This document shows, piece by piece, positions 1-14,699 of a stretch of DNA of 64,000 bases. The stretch's first letter is position 1. Every line of letters begins with the position of its first letter. The stretch is from Membranipora membranacea (Eukaryota > Bryozoa > Gymnolaemata > Cheilostomatida > Membraniporidae): NCBI GenBank assembly GCA_914767715.1, contig OU612070.1, positions 5,845,501 through 5,909,500 of the forward strand. Reading direction: 5' to 3'. The notes beneath the pieces were generated by a model. That model did no database searches. It was not told the origin of the DNA and saw only the letters and a list, made by a program, of their open reading frames with translations. The translations under genes were made by a program, and so were the position numbers.

Positions 1-129
1 GAACAGTCGCTATGATTGCTACAAAACACTTTGGCAGACCTTTATCTGGTCTTGCTTCGCATACACAGCTGGGTAGCCCCACCAAAATCTCAGCCAACCA
101 ACTATAGTTATTTTTCAATTGTATTTCAG

Positions 130-225
130 AGAGCGTGTAAGTGCGATAATGGAATCACTGCCTGGTGCCCTATCCTCAAGGATGTTACTTACACTAGATG
201 TGAGGGAATGACCTGCAAGGAATGA
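130..225 (+). CDS. Cysteine-rich secreted peptide, copy 1, last exon (5' part outside window)
   Basis: A pyrimidine-rich acceptor ending at 129 opens an in-frame exon of 31 codons plus TGA. It carries five cysteines (ACKC, WCP, RCE, TCK). The encoded residues are identical to the last exon of the complete copy at 3952-4520. The DNA differs at only two positions, both synonymous, while the sequence after the stop differs at roughly one base in nine. The upstream exon with the signal peptide should lie left of base 1. The ATG at 16 is intronic by comparison with the other copy. No known peptide family is recognised; a small secreted disulfide-rich peptide is the inference. Confidence 0.7.
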   Translation, partial: RACKCDNGITAWCPILKDVTYTRCEGMTCKE

Positions 226-297
226 TAACTGCTGACTGATCTTGATCACCTGTTTAGTATTCTATTCCATGTATCAATTTTAATTATCATAGAAAAA

Positions 298-303
298 AAT
301 AAA
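298..303 (+). terminator. Poly(A) signal of peptide copy 1
   Basis: AATAAA lies 73 bases after the stop at 225. The inverted copy has the same hexamer at the same distance. Confidence 0.6.
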
Positions 304-949
304 AGGAACTGGTAAAACAATTATTATTTGTTATCAATTAAATTTACGATCTGATCTCTGTATACATCCTCACACATGTGAAAATGTTTCTGCCAAGGAA
401 CAACTTGCATGCATGCATTTCAAATCACTGTGGGGTGTGAGCCCAATATAAGTGTAAGTATAAGCTGCCGAATGAAAATAATTGAATTAATAACATCATT
501 ATTGAGTTTACAATAATCATAAAATTTTCATTCAAATTCCAGTGATTGTTAGAACACATTTGAGCTACCCGGTTTAGAAACCTGGGTTTGGTAACGCATA
601 CTCGGAAAATGATCAGCGAATTTAGCAAGTCACCTACTGAAGTTGAGAATTCTCAAACACGTACATAGCCTCATACATGTCCACGGTTTACAAATGAAGA
701 ACTTTATCCTTAATCGCTTGAGTTCCCAGTGTAATAACCTGCAAAACATGGAATAGCTATCCTATAGCGCAAAACTTGACTCAGGAGGAAACAACAAGCG
801 GAGGCAATATGCTAGAATGCAGATGCTAGAATGCTAGAATGCAATCATTTTCATTGGATTGATTAGATCAAAAAGGGTAGTTACAGGGTTTGAACATCAG
901 TCAAATTTCAGTGTGGTTATATTGGGTGAATTGACTGTTCGAGGCCTAG

Positions 950-1180
950 GTTATTGGTCACAACGTCTATTGTCAACTACATGTAAAAATATTTAGTTTA
1001 TTGCAAGCAACAGGAGGTTAAAAACACTAAGTCTCTGAGGATTTATAAGGACATGTTTTTCTTTTTAAAATGATAAATCCCTAAACTGAATGATTCATAT
1101 ATTGAGGTTAGGAGCTAATAAGCGCAATCAAGTTAGACATGAAAAGGTGAAACAACCTAGAACAAATTAGGCCCTAGATA
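950..1180 (+). repeat. Dispersed repeat, direct copy 1
   Basis: This block resembles 5735-5925 in the same orientation. Both have a TAAAAATATTTAG-like start, a CTTTTTAAAATGATAAA-like middle, a GAATGATT motif and a GTTAGACAT/AGGTGAAA end. Identity looks like roughly 70-75 percent by eye. It carries no coding signal. It is probably an old non-autonomous mobile element. Confidence 0.6.
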
Positions 1181-1439
1181 TTTGTGTGCTTCATTGCCCG
1201 CAATTTCAAGTAGCATCATCTATCCTTCTTTACTCAGCACCCGGCATCGATGGATAAATAAACAACCATTTAGCTAAAATGTGAATCACAAACATGATAC
1301 ATGTTATCAAATGACTTTGATGTAATTCTGTCGCACGCATAAAATTCCATGAGTAAATAAATTTAAGAGTTGTAAAGTCCTTTATGAAATAAAACTTGTG
1401 TTCATTCTCGATACCCTGTGAGCAACCAAGATGTTATCG

Positions 1440-1610
1440 GTTTATTTGTTTCCTGTATGGGTCTACGGACTGTGTATACTAATGTGGCACAGGAGCGTTT
1501 GAGGTCGGATGCCCTTTCTGACACCACCGTGAACCGCCGGGAATCGAACACGGGACCTCTCGATTGAAAGACCAAAGCTGCTTTTCTGAAATAAAACCAC
1601 CTCAATATCT
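1440..1610 (-). mobile_element. tRNA-derived SINE
   Basis: On the minus strand a tRNA-like 3' half with a B box (GTTCGATTCCC) is followed by GGTGTCAGAAAGGGCATCC. That GGGCATCC tail block is common to many animal tRNA-SINEs. The A-box side is degraded. It lies in the spacer between the arms of the inverted duplication. Confidence 0.6.
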
Positions 1611-3180
1611 TAAGAAAGACCTCAACCACGCTGAAAGCCAACTTTATATATTTTATTGTTCTGACATATTGCAGGCCTCGCATAGAGTTCCCCACAGTAC
1701 TGCTCGGAGTCAAATTACTTTGATTAGTCGGTAAACAAGCAGTGCTGACTGCCTGAGGTCATTAATATTATTTTTAAGTATAAATACTGTCATGCTAAGC
1801 TGTCCTTACATGGTCAATAATTTCTGGGTTTGTCGATGCGACCATCTTTAATGTTTCCATCATACAGCCATCTAGAAAATAAGAAACTAAGTTATGCTTT
1901 TTGATGTAATGGTGTTGGGAAAACACATTGTCAGACTGTCTGAGATGAGAACTATAAGGCTCTGATACAAAATAATGTCCGCAACAAGGGACTATCACAT
2001 ATTCTCAGTTCAGGTGTCACGCTGAACCTGCTTTTTGATTGCAGACAAACGGACGATTTTATTTGTTGATTAGCTGATATAGGAGATGTTATCTTTGTCC
2101 ACCGCTTCCGTCAGAATTACAATTTCCATCTGCCTGTGTTGGCATCCCAACCATGCTGGTTTTAGTGCACTCGATAGAAAGTTAGTCAATAATGAGGGTA
2201 CCCCCTTTCACTTTATCTTCTATACCGTATTATGTCTTAATAGTAAAATCATATTACATAACTCATATTGCGCTTATTATGCAACAAAACTCATATCCCC
2301 ATCAAGGCAATGTTAATGAAACTTGAAATGTTGTTGTAAAAATTTGCTGTGACATTACAATTTTCAGAACCTATGGTTAATGAGTGAAAGTATCCAAGTT
2401 ACTCTGCACACTGGTTGTATTATAGTTTGCTGACGGCAATAAATGTCAGAGGTGTCAGGAGTCAGCGATGCTGGTATCAAATTCTGATTCTAATACTCTA
2501 AATGGCTTTAGCTATAGATTACAGGCATGCGCTGTTTTCCATATTAGTTTGATTACTGCCAAATGTTTTCTGGGTCGCTGTTAAAAGTTTTCCATAATCA
2601 ACCGCGACCTCACCCAACAGCAGGATGGTTGACCCATCAGCTGGCTGGTGGATGATAATTGAGTGCCACTAACAGCAACCAGAACAACTTTGACCTCTTA
2701 TATTAATAAAACAAATATCTGGTGTAACATGTATGGCCATGGTTGGAAATTGTTCTATGCTTTCTAATATCGTGTGGCGTTGCGCAATGTGCTGCTCTTC
2801 CATATCCATATTGTTTTGACCGTTAATTAGACAAGCCACAACCAATGTCAGATGTGTTAGGTGGGTTCAGGCTTGTTCATATAATATATATTGCTCAATT
2901 TGCTGACTGTATAGGTGGATAAAGCATCCTAATGGCTAATCTAATCATTTTTTGCTTGTTTTCACTGATCTAATGCATCCACAGTAACCTCTCGGTGCTT
3001 TAACCCTGTCCTGGTTGCTGGTAGCTGCATCCCACTTTGAAACACATCTGTTCAGGCTGTGGTTGATATTAGTTAGAGTGTCGTCACCAACGACCCGGGC
3101 TTGGACACTTAGACTCTAGTACGAATAGAAACCTCTAGACTCCTAGCCCTGTCCAGCCAGTACGAATTTGAGGTCAACTT
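1611..3180. other. Spacer of the inverted duplication, no gene seen
   Basis: AT-rich sequence with no ORF showing splice context, repeat structure or recognisable protein similarity. Confidence 0.5.
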
Positions 3181-4200
3181 GACTAAAGTAACCACACTGA
3201 AATACGACTGATGTTCATTCAGGGCACTCAATCAAAAAGTCATGTTTTCTTGATATCAGTCTAACCAGTTAAAAGTGTATCGAAGAATTTTCCGCCAGGA
3301 CAGAAAAACTGATGGCTGATTCATTACATGGCATTCAGAATATATAGCTGTTACTACTCTTTTTGATCTAATCAACCCAACTAAAATGAGCGCATTTTAA
3401 CTATTCTAGCATATTGCCTATACTTGCTGTTTTCTGCTGAGCTCTCAAGCGATGAAGGATAACTTTTTTGACTTATAAACTGTGATTATTGGGCTATGTA
3501 CATGTCTGAGAATTCTCAACTTCATTAGGGGACTTGCTTAATTTGCTGATGATGATCTTAGTATGCGTAACCGAACTTAACTAAATTTTATGATTACTCC
3601 AAATTTAATAATGATGTTATTAGGGATCGTCACCTCTCTTGTAGTAAGGACATAACTCATAATATGATGATGGCAATATTATTTTCAATCTGCAGATTTT
3701 ACTTATATCGAGCCCACAACACTGAGTGGTTTGTAGCGCATGCATGTCGGTCAGTCCATCAATTGTCAGAACTGCTTTTACATGTCAGACAGCTGTAGAT
3801 GTATGTTTATATTGAGAATTATTATATCGTAAAACTAAATGATGAGACATAATTATTGTTTTACTCAGTTCCTTTTATTTTTATCTATGATAATACAGAT
3901 TGGTACATCGTATAGAAAACTAAACAGGTGATCAAGATCAGTCAGCAGTTATCATTCCTTGCAGGTCATTCCCTCACATCTAGTGTAAGTAACATCCTTG
4001 AGAATAGGGCACCAGGCAGTGATTCCATTATCACACTTACACGCTCTCTGAAATATATTCAAAAAATAACTGTAATAAGTTGGCTGAGATGATGTCAGGG
4101 CTGCCTCAACTGTGCATATAGGAATGATAAATGGCAAAACAAGTATGCAGACCCCTTGCGCCCAAATTGTATGATTTCTTGGATCGTATGACATAATTTA
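3181..4200 (-). repeat. Right arm of the inverted duplication
   Basis: Reverse complement of bases 1-930, with collinear landmarks and many small indels. Homology ends near 3181, opposite left-arm base ~927. On the outer side it reaches past the peptide exon into its intron, where the window edge stops the comparison. Confidence 0.85.
3874..3879 (-). terminator. Poly(A) signal of peptide copy 2
   Basis: Minus-strand AATAAA, 73 bases after the stop at 3952. Position and context match the signal of copy 1. Confidence 0.6.
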
Positions 4201-4520
4201 CACCTTTACTAATTAGCAGGACGCCAACAGGTGTGTTGAAAATTTCTGTGAAATGACATAATATCATAGTCATTTATGAAGGACAAAAACTTACACTTTA
4301 TCCACTTCATTACTACAGCAGATCTCGTGGAACAGAGCTAGAGATAGAATATCTTACTTTGGTTATGATTGTTATGTTGTGAGACGATAATTTACAACCC
4401 AAAATTATCGCCAAATATCAGTTTGCTACTCACCCCATAAACAAGTTCACAGTTTGCTGCCTGACTGACAGTGAAGACCAAAGCCATCATCATCACCAAC
4501 ATTAGGAATCTGGCAGACAT
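3952..4520 (-). CDS. Small secreted six-cysteine peptide, complete two-exon gene
   Basis: Exon 1 is 4520-4434: 29 codons beginning MSARFL, a strongly hydrophobic signal peptide with a likely cut after SQA near residue 21, then a GTGAGT donor. Exon 2 is 4047-3952, entered in phase 0 after a TATATTTCAG acceptor. The precursor is 60 residues. Cysteines fall at 24, 32, 34, 42, 53 and 58, spacing C-x7-C-x-C-x7-C-x10-C-x4-C. That suggests three disulfides in a mature peptide of about 40 residues, released extracellularly. I do not recognise the family; an antimicrobial, signalling or defensive peptide are all possible. The copy at 130-225 encodes an identical second exon, so selection or gene conversion keeps this sequence constant. 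Confidence 0.75.
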
Positions 4521-7650
<3,130 letters not shown>

Positions 7651-7929
7651 CCAACTATCCCGCCTGTAGTTACTTCCATGGCTCCCCCCAGTGACAGGCT
7701 AATTCAGATTGAGATGGATCATGTATGGAGATGTATCATGATGACACGGAAAGTAACACAGACGTATGCCTGTGCATGGTTATGTCAAGTTACTGAAACT
7801 ATCTGCTAAAGTTAACAACTAATCTCCAATTAGCACGTAAGTAGCAGCTCCTGATCCATACTGTCTGAGTCCCAGACCTTCCATACAGGCCGCCTCTGTT
7901 CTAACAGCATCGCTCACAAACATAAGACT

Positions 7930-8670
7930 CTACCTTACTTGAAGAAGGCTCAGGTCTTTAAGAAAGGAGACATTACCAACCCAGTAGCCTAATCATCACC
8001 CTTTAAGCCTAACCAGTGTCACAAGAAAAGTATAGGAACACATCTTCACAAGGCAACTCGTCAACCATCTTGAGACCAAACAGCAGCTTACTATGAGACA
8101 GCGTGGATTTTGACCCAAGCACTGTTTTGAGACACAGGTTCAAGAGCTTTTTTTCGGAGACAACCCATTGAAAAGCCGTCCTACAAGTACTCTATGAGAC
8201 CAGTCACTGAACACTCTAGCCCTGCATTGGATGGTAATCTCATTGCTACTCAAACCAAATTATTCAAAGCCACCCAGGGAAGATCAGACAGGCTTGTCTG
8301 TAACATCATGAGGACCGATCAACGGCACTACAAAACTACTTGGAGACCTGGAATGCAAGACTCGGCAATTTCTTAGAGAAAGCAGAAGATTGGCATAATC
8401 AGAACCATACAAAATAGGGAGGTTGCAGTGGACATCGACAGCTACCTTTACACCCACCCGACCAATGTCAGATGGTCTAGAAAAGGCCAGCTACAGTTTA
8501 GAATACCACCCTGTAAAACTGAACTACTGCAGAAAAACTTCTCATTATCACAGAGAAGTCGTGGAACCACCTCCTCCCTGGATATCCACTTCTCGGAGGT
8601 CCGCCAGTGGCAGGCAAGGAGCACAGTGAGACGGTATCACTTGAGATGCCATACTGCCGCGACCTTCTAA
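7930..8670 (+). mobile_element. Degenerate LINE fragment (reverse transcriptase)
   Basis: Conceptual translation across frameshifts and stops gives LINE reverse-transcriptase signatures. AQVFKKGD is followed by a block like PLSLTSVTRKVLEHI (start of the palm) and then LETKQQLTMRQRGF. After a large internal loss comes a C-terminal tail resembling LINE ends, with QLQFRIPPCKTE at about 8485-8520 and a following region matching the usual SFFPRT-type end. No intact ORF remains. The element is long dead. It lies upstream of CUEDC2 with no sign of a role in it. Confidence 0.7.
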
Positions 8671-9207
8671 TAGAAGATGTTGATCATCCGTCAAGCTAGT
8701 AGAGTGATATGCCAATGTGTTCATAGCAAACACATTGGCTACAGAGTGATGTGTGTGTATGTATCATCTTTACAATAATGCATTAATGTGGAACTATGGT
8801 CTACTTGGTGTTGCTGGTGTTCCCAGGCATTTGAAAGCTGACAGTACAACACCTTACAGAAGACAAGTTGCCAAATAGATAAGGTTATATTTTCTCAGAG
8901 TAGACTCAAGATTCCGAGGATGAATACTACAATTAGCTGAGAGGATTTGTTGCCAATCGATATCAATCAATGAGCATGAAATCTAGAAAACCTGAATGGG
9001 TTTAACGACATAACTTCGAAAGTAATGACACACATCAGAATCCCAATACACTAATAATCCATTTAAGCCAGTAAGAGGTGCAACAGCTTTCATCTCTAGG
9101 TCTAGTCAGTGAAAATTACAATGACAGTAATGACAGTAAAATATTGTCGTTTTTTTTAACTCAAGCCTATATTAAATTGCAGAAAAATTGCAAGCAGGGT
9201 TTCCAAC

Positions 9208-12200
9208 ATGGATTCGGAAGTCAAAGAGCAGATGATCAAAGAGGAACTTGATATCATGAGTACCTCACATTCCATTAATACCAGGTTGGTGTATTTTATC
9301 TGTTCTGTTTCTTCGTAACCAACTATATGTAATAACCACTTATAATGCACTTAGGCCTATGTGCTCTTTTTCTGACTGGCTTATGTGAAGACATGCAGGG
9401 AAGATAGCCAGAAGCTCAATATGTCCTAGGAACCATTCAACAATTGTATACATTGTTATATGCGCTGTGGTAATGGGCATTCCGTAGAAGCTGACAAAAC
9501 TCTGTGACCCAACTGATACTACCATTAAAACATTAAAACTCAGGAATATTAATTCTAGGCTGATAATAAGTTTTAAGCCGTCGCATTGCCTCAGACTTTG
9601 TATTTGTAAAATCTTAGACCGCCATTGTCCTGAGAAACTAAGATCAGACCGCCCAGGCTGGATGACGAGTCGTCTTTGTGGTCTCATCCAACAAAGAGAC
9701 AAAGCATTCAGAAAGAAAAACGAATCTACCTGGCGTAGCCTTAGATCAAAGGTACAACAATCTGTCAGAGCGGCTAAACGAGATTATGTTCAAAAGAGAC
9801 TGAACAACACCCAGAATGCCAAACAATGGTGGGACACGCTAAATGCCATTACCAAGCCTGGGCAACCCTCAGCATCAGCGGCTACGCACATCGTTGATGG
9901 CCTACCAATATCGCCTGAGACGTTCAGTGACTGCATTAACTTGTATTATGCTAGTGTAGGTGGAGATTTGACTGAATCACCGGAGACTAACCACTGCCAT
10001 GCGGATGCTACACCTCTTGACCATCTCAGCCTGGGTGAAATAAAGCTCCTACTTAACAAACTAAACACCATGAAATCAACATCAACAGAAGATTTTCCTA
10101 CATTGGTATCCGCCGAGGGCTCAGAAGATATCTGTGTACCCTTACAGGATATAATAAACACCATGCTAACAACTTCAGAATTTCCATGTAAATGGAAACG
10201 TGCACAGATAAAACCTGTTCCTAAAATCTCTTCGCCTACTCAGTATAAGGACTATCGTCCCATCTCCTTGCTGTTCCATCTTGGCAAGCTCTCAGAGGAT
10301 GTAATAATGAATAAAATGAAATGTAAACTCTCAGAAATAGTAGACTCTAACCACTATGCGTACCAACCCAAGATCGGAACTGTGGACGCATTAATACAGC
10401 TTCTTGATGACTTCAGTGAAAACCTGGACAAAGCAAATACAAAATTTGTCCAACTAGCAGGGGTGGATTTCCTATAAGCTTTTGAAAACTCCAGCCTAAT
10501 CTCCTAGTCAATAAGATGAGAGGTCCCTGTTTTAACGAGAACATCACTGCTCTGGTTGCTGATATCCTGCAAGACCGACTTCAGACTGTAAGATATGGCC
10601 TCGCCCAGTCGTCAAGCTATATACCATCAATGGTTGGAACACCACAAGGCACTAAACTGAGCCCAATACTTTGGCTTATCTACTGTAATGATCTCAAAGT
10701 CCCTAATTTTTCTCATGTCAAATTTGCTGACGACACATCTTTTTATACAGCTGTATCTGATGTAAACAATTATAGTGCTATTTTACCAGCAATCGAAGCC
10801 ACACAACGATGGTCAGAGGAAAATTCAATGTTGCTGAATGCTAGCAAAACTGTGATTATGAATGTATCACTATCTACCCATGCTAATTTTTCTCAGGCAG
10901 TAATTGTAAATGAAGATCTCCTACTGCCCCAACCTTATATAAATTTTTTAGGAATTTATGTTGACCAAAAGCTAAGTTTTAACAAGCACCTAGTCTCTTA
11001 ATGCAACACTCGTCTTTTTCTCATGCGTAAACTTAAATCAATCGGTCTCAATGAAACGGGTCTGAAGATTTTTTATATAACTAATATTAGATCAATTATA
11101 TTCTATGCTATGCCAGCGTTTGACACCTTTCTCTCTGGTGGAAGCAAGGCTAGACTTGAGAGTATACAGAGATCAGCCTTTAGGGTTATCCTTCCTGAAT
11201 TTGATTATGAGGAGCAAGGTATAGCTTTACAATAACCTCAGCTAAATGATTTCATTTTCTCTCTCTCTGTTGTAAACATTTTAGTAACATTTTAGATGAT
11301 GAATGCCACCTGTTACATCACAGAATTGTTTTTAACCAAACCCAAGGATATCCTCTCGAAATGCTTACAGATTCAGACCAAACCGTTGCCGAAAAAACAA
11401 ACGACAATCGAGCTTCTTTAACTATTTTATGACTTTTTATAACAACAGCTTTATGTATAAGACCTAAACTGAGAGCTATCACCAGCATACGATTTTTATC
11501 ATATCTGTCATGATAGTGTATGTTTCATAAAATACAATACAATTGCGCTGTATATGGTATTTGTTTGCAATATTCAAGCCTTGATCTTACATATCTCACT
11601 GTAACAGTAGGTAGGGTAGATCAGGAATTCAGGAGTTCATTTTATCCTTGAATTCAAGTATCTTTGTTTCTGACTATATGACATCACCTTCATTGTTTGT
11701 AGCGAGGTAGATGAAGTAGTATACTCATACATATGTGGGATACTTGAAGAGTCAATGGATGACGTAGATATGTTGGAGTTTATATCTATTATGGAGGCTT
11801 ACATACCAGGATTCGGAGATGTTCCACTGTATGTTTTACTTTGTTTCCAAACCTTCCCGTAAGCTCAGGTTTTATTCAACTTTTCTGCAGTTAGAGGCGC
11901 TTCTATTCTCCCATTCAGTGGGGAGCAACTCCAAATGTTGTTCAGCCACGTTTGTTTGAATCTTGCTGCTTGTACAATTTGTAACAAATATCATAATATG
12001 TAGTATAGTATGAAACTAACAGCATTTTGATGGCTGTCGGGGCTGGCGTTATTTTAGTCTAATGATTCCTTTTTCCCATTGAACTGAGCCGACATGTAAA
12101 TGATGTACAGTGTATCAAAGCCATGAGATAAGAGTTCGGTAGTACTAGGTCTTTCTAGCATATTAGCCACAGACTACTAGCGCAAGTCAATAGCTCCGCT

Positions 12201-14699
12201 CCCAATAATTGGGGGGCAAGAATTCTTACTTTCATTTTACTTATGCCACCTAGTGAGGATGTTACTGCATTTATGGTAAGACTGCAGACTCGGTTATCTG
12301 AAACTCCTGCTTCAGATGGTGTCTCCAAATCTCCAATCAAACAGTCAGCTCACTCAGCACCTGTACCGCTAAAGGATACTTCCTCATGTGCTCGGAGTAA
12401 AGAGGGAGGGCGACAGAGTAGGATACGGAGATCTAGTAACAGAAAGAACTCAGAATCAGAGAATCATAGCACAACTCAAAACTTAACGGTAGGAGTTTTT
12501 ACCTGTTGAGTATCGTAGAGACGTCTTGCAGACATATCTATATCTAGTGCCTAAGGTATATGTTGTCTTTTTTTGTGAGCTGATTTAACATTATCTGCTT
12601 TTCAATCCCTGTAAACAAACTTGTGGCTAGCATATGAGTCTCTGTAACTGCCTAAGTTGTGCTCATATATATATATATATATATATATAACTGTCATATA
12701 ATTCATAATGAACACTGACTATAATCCCTGTGAATATGGTACAGATTGAAATCATGCAGGTCCTGGCTTAAGTTTGACCATTCAAGATATCAAATTTTAG
12801 AGATTGTTCCTTTAATGTTTTAAGGTTTAACATAATTGGGTGTTTGTCATATTTTACAGACGCACACATGGTCAGATATCGCTGCTCCTCCTGTGTCTCG
12901 GTCAATAACAGAATCTAGCACAGGTTCACACAACTGGCCGGGCCTAGTAGAGGAGACACCCCCTGTCCGCCCTCGATATAACTCAACTGCACAATCAAAC
13001 TCTCCTACTAACAGTAATGTATCAAGTCGTACAACCTCTGAGTGTAATACGAATCTGGATCATGAGAACGAATACATACCAGAGGGTGCCTCTCTATCTC
13101 AGGACAACGTGCAGGATGAATGCACTGCAGTATGTGACTCCCAATCTCAGAAAAATGTACACAGTGATCCCACTGCAGCGGGTGGGGATATGGTTACGCT
13201 TTTGACAGAAATGTTTCCTGATAAATGCTCTATAGAGCTCGAAAGTTGTCTACATCAGAATAATAATGACCTTGAAACTACAGTAGTGTGTCTGTTAGAG
13301 GGTGAAGCAGCATTTACAGGCATAGCTACAAAATTAAAATCACGTAAAAAGTCGTCAGATAATAATATCACTGTTAATCTCTCGAGTGTGGCGACTCATA
13401 AAAATAGGCAGAGAAAGGGTCAGAGGTCAAGAAGAAAGTCATCTAACAGTCAGGATGACTCACATGAGTCTGAAGTTGGTCTGGAGAAACTGTCAGCAGC
13501 CGAGATGAAGTCTTCAATACTCGACAAGTAAGTTTGTTTGACATAACAGGGAGTCAAACTACCACAAACTAAATCTATTAATAGAAAGTTTGGTTTGTTT
13601 GTGGTAGTTTGAAGTTGTTTGCTCATCGCACAAGAGAAGATTACTTATGCTCTAAAATATAGTCAGCAATTGTGTTTTGGGACAATCTACTGAACTCCCC
13701 TAATTTGCCTATAAAAGGTAGTATGGGTTCATGGAAATGTGTCTTGACAACTTTTGTTGGGAGTGTCCATTTTACTAGTTCTAAATAATTTAACAATGTT
13801 ATATTTCTCTCCAATTTCTTTAATTACCTTGGTCTTTTTTCACTAAAAAATTTGTTGTCCTGCTTTGAGGATTGAGTAAGCAGTATCTAACTCTTTCTGA
13901 ACAGCCAACCTGCCAAATCAGTACATGGACTGAGTTCTATGTAACTGTATAAGATTCAGATATTTGTTACAACTAGCTGGATGTAGACATGGTCTCGTTC
14001 TGTTTTGTAGATACTCATATATACCAACTGATGCTGACAGCAAAACTTACAAACCCAAACCTGTCACTAGTGTAAGTATTAATTACTCGACTTATTTACA
14101 GTCTCTTAACTGGAGATCAACTACTGAATGCTTAAATTTTAAATTTTGCTGCCTAAACGCACCCTACAGAAGAAGCTTCTAAACACATAAAGTCTAGCCT
14201 TGTCACGGGCGGCTAATTTCAAAACAAAAAGTTAACCGTGTGACAAGGCTACATATCGTCTAATTTGAGGTCCAGAATTATCAATGCAACCCTAATATCA
14301 ACGCCACCATACTAGATTTTGCAGGAATGGCTCCGGTGTGTAATGTCTCATCAATTTGGATTTAACATAGTAATAATTATGACATCCCAAACCTGACTCT
14401 AATTGAACACACAGATTGGTTGTTGGTAGGTCATTAGGTCAACCAGGGACCATTTTCCCTGAGTCAACAGATCACCAGAGCTATTTGATTTTGTCCTAAA
14501 CTAAGGTGTCTGGAATATAACATTATAAATTATTGTTATTATTTGTTTGCAGGACGATAAGAAAATGGTTAGATATCGCAATGGTCAGGTCGTGTCGACC
14601 AAAGGTGAGAGATTCAGTGATGTCAAGCCTGCTATGACCGATGAGCTGAAGAAAACATACATCAACCTGAAACCAGCTAAACAGTATCGATTCCATTAA
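9208..14699 (+). CDS. CUEDC2: CUE domain-containing protein 2 orthologue
   Basis: Coding exons are 9208-9284, 11703-11828, 12254-12488, 12860-13527, 14011-14071 and 14553-14699. All have GT-AG borders and matching phases, giving 437 residues. The family binds ubiquitin through its CUE domain and in vertebrates affects NF-kB signalling, steroid-receptor turnover and the mitotic checkpoint. Evidence: exon 2 encodes [12 protein letters not shown] and [10 protein letters not shown], the vertebrate N-terminal block. The CUE domain is at about residues 256-295 with its MFP (264-266) and di-leucine signatures. The last exon encodes [24 protein letters not shown] and ends there, as in vertebrates. 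The linker is serine-rich and longer, so the protein exceeds the human 287 residues. The start at 9208 gives the family's usual N-terminal length. An acceptor at 9181-9182 implies an upstream 5' UTR exon. Intron 1 hosts a LINE. Confidence 0.93.
9400..11520 (+). mobile_element. Broken non-LTR retrotransposon (CR1/Jockey-like) in CUEDC2 intron 1
   Basis: Frames from about 9440 resemble the end of a LINE endonuclease ([13 protein letters not shown], then a [10 protein letters not shown]-like stretch). The reverse transcriptase follows in three pieces. 9662-10477 has [18 protein letters not shown] and YRPISLL. 10516-11001 has [13 protein letters not shown] and the catalytic FADDT. 11023-11235 has the thumb-like RKLK and IIFYAMPAF motifs, with decayed coding sequence to about 11440. 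Breaks are a TAA plus frameshift near 10477, just where the VDFSKAFD-type motif should be, and a TAA at 10999. Same strand as the host gene. The 5' end is missing, as is usual for LINE insertions. Not autonomous. Confidence 0.88.
12664..12689 (+). repeat. (TA)n microsatellite
   Basis: About 13 TA units in CUEDC2 intron 3. Confidence 0.9.
13554..13612. repeat. Perfect 16-bp inverted repeat (hairpin)
   Basis: TCAAACTACCACAAAC at 13554-13569 is exactly complementary in reverse to 13597-13612, with a 27-base loop. It sits 27 bases after the exon 4 donor of CUEDC2. It may be a tiny MITE or a structured intronic element. Confidence 0.8.
14195..14251. repeat. Hairpin with TAGCCTTGTCAC arms
   Basis: TAGCCTTGTCAC at 14195-14206 pairs with GTGACAAGGCTA ending at 14251, and weaker pairing continues inward. 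It lies in CUEDC2 intron 5. Confidence 0.75.

Larger units (their letters stand above)
1..930 (+). repeat. Left arm of an inverted duplication
   Basis: This segment reappears reverse-complemented at about 3181-4200. Matching landmarks run in mirrored order: the peptide exon (130-225 against 4047-3952), the AATAAA signal (298 against 3879), a block near 640-670 against 3490-3520, one near 860-885 against 3361-3385, and one near 891-925 against 3181-3216. Identity is highest in the exon and falls with distance. The arm may continue left of the window. Confidence 0.85.

Noticed and set aside
1530-1605. Functional tRNA gene
   Set aside because: Only the T arm/B box is convincing; the acceptor stem does not close and the GGGCATCC tail marks a SINE.
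1402-1713. 103-codon minus-strand ORF
   Set aside because: Overlaps a tRNA-derived SINE and shows no coding features beyond it.
9340-9702. 120-codon minus-strand ORF
   Set aside because: Antisense to the LINE endonuclease/RT region; the plus strand carries the recognisable motifs.
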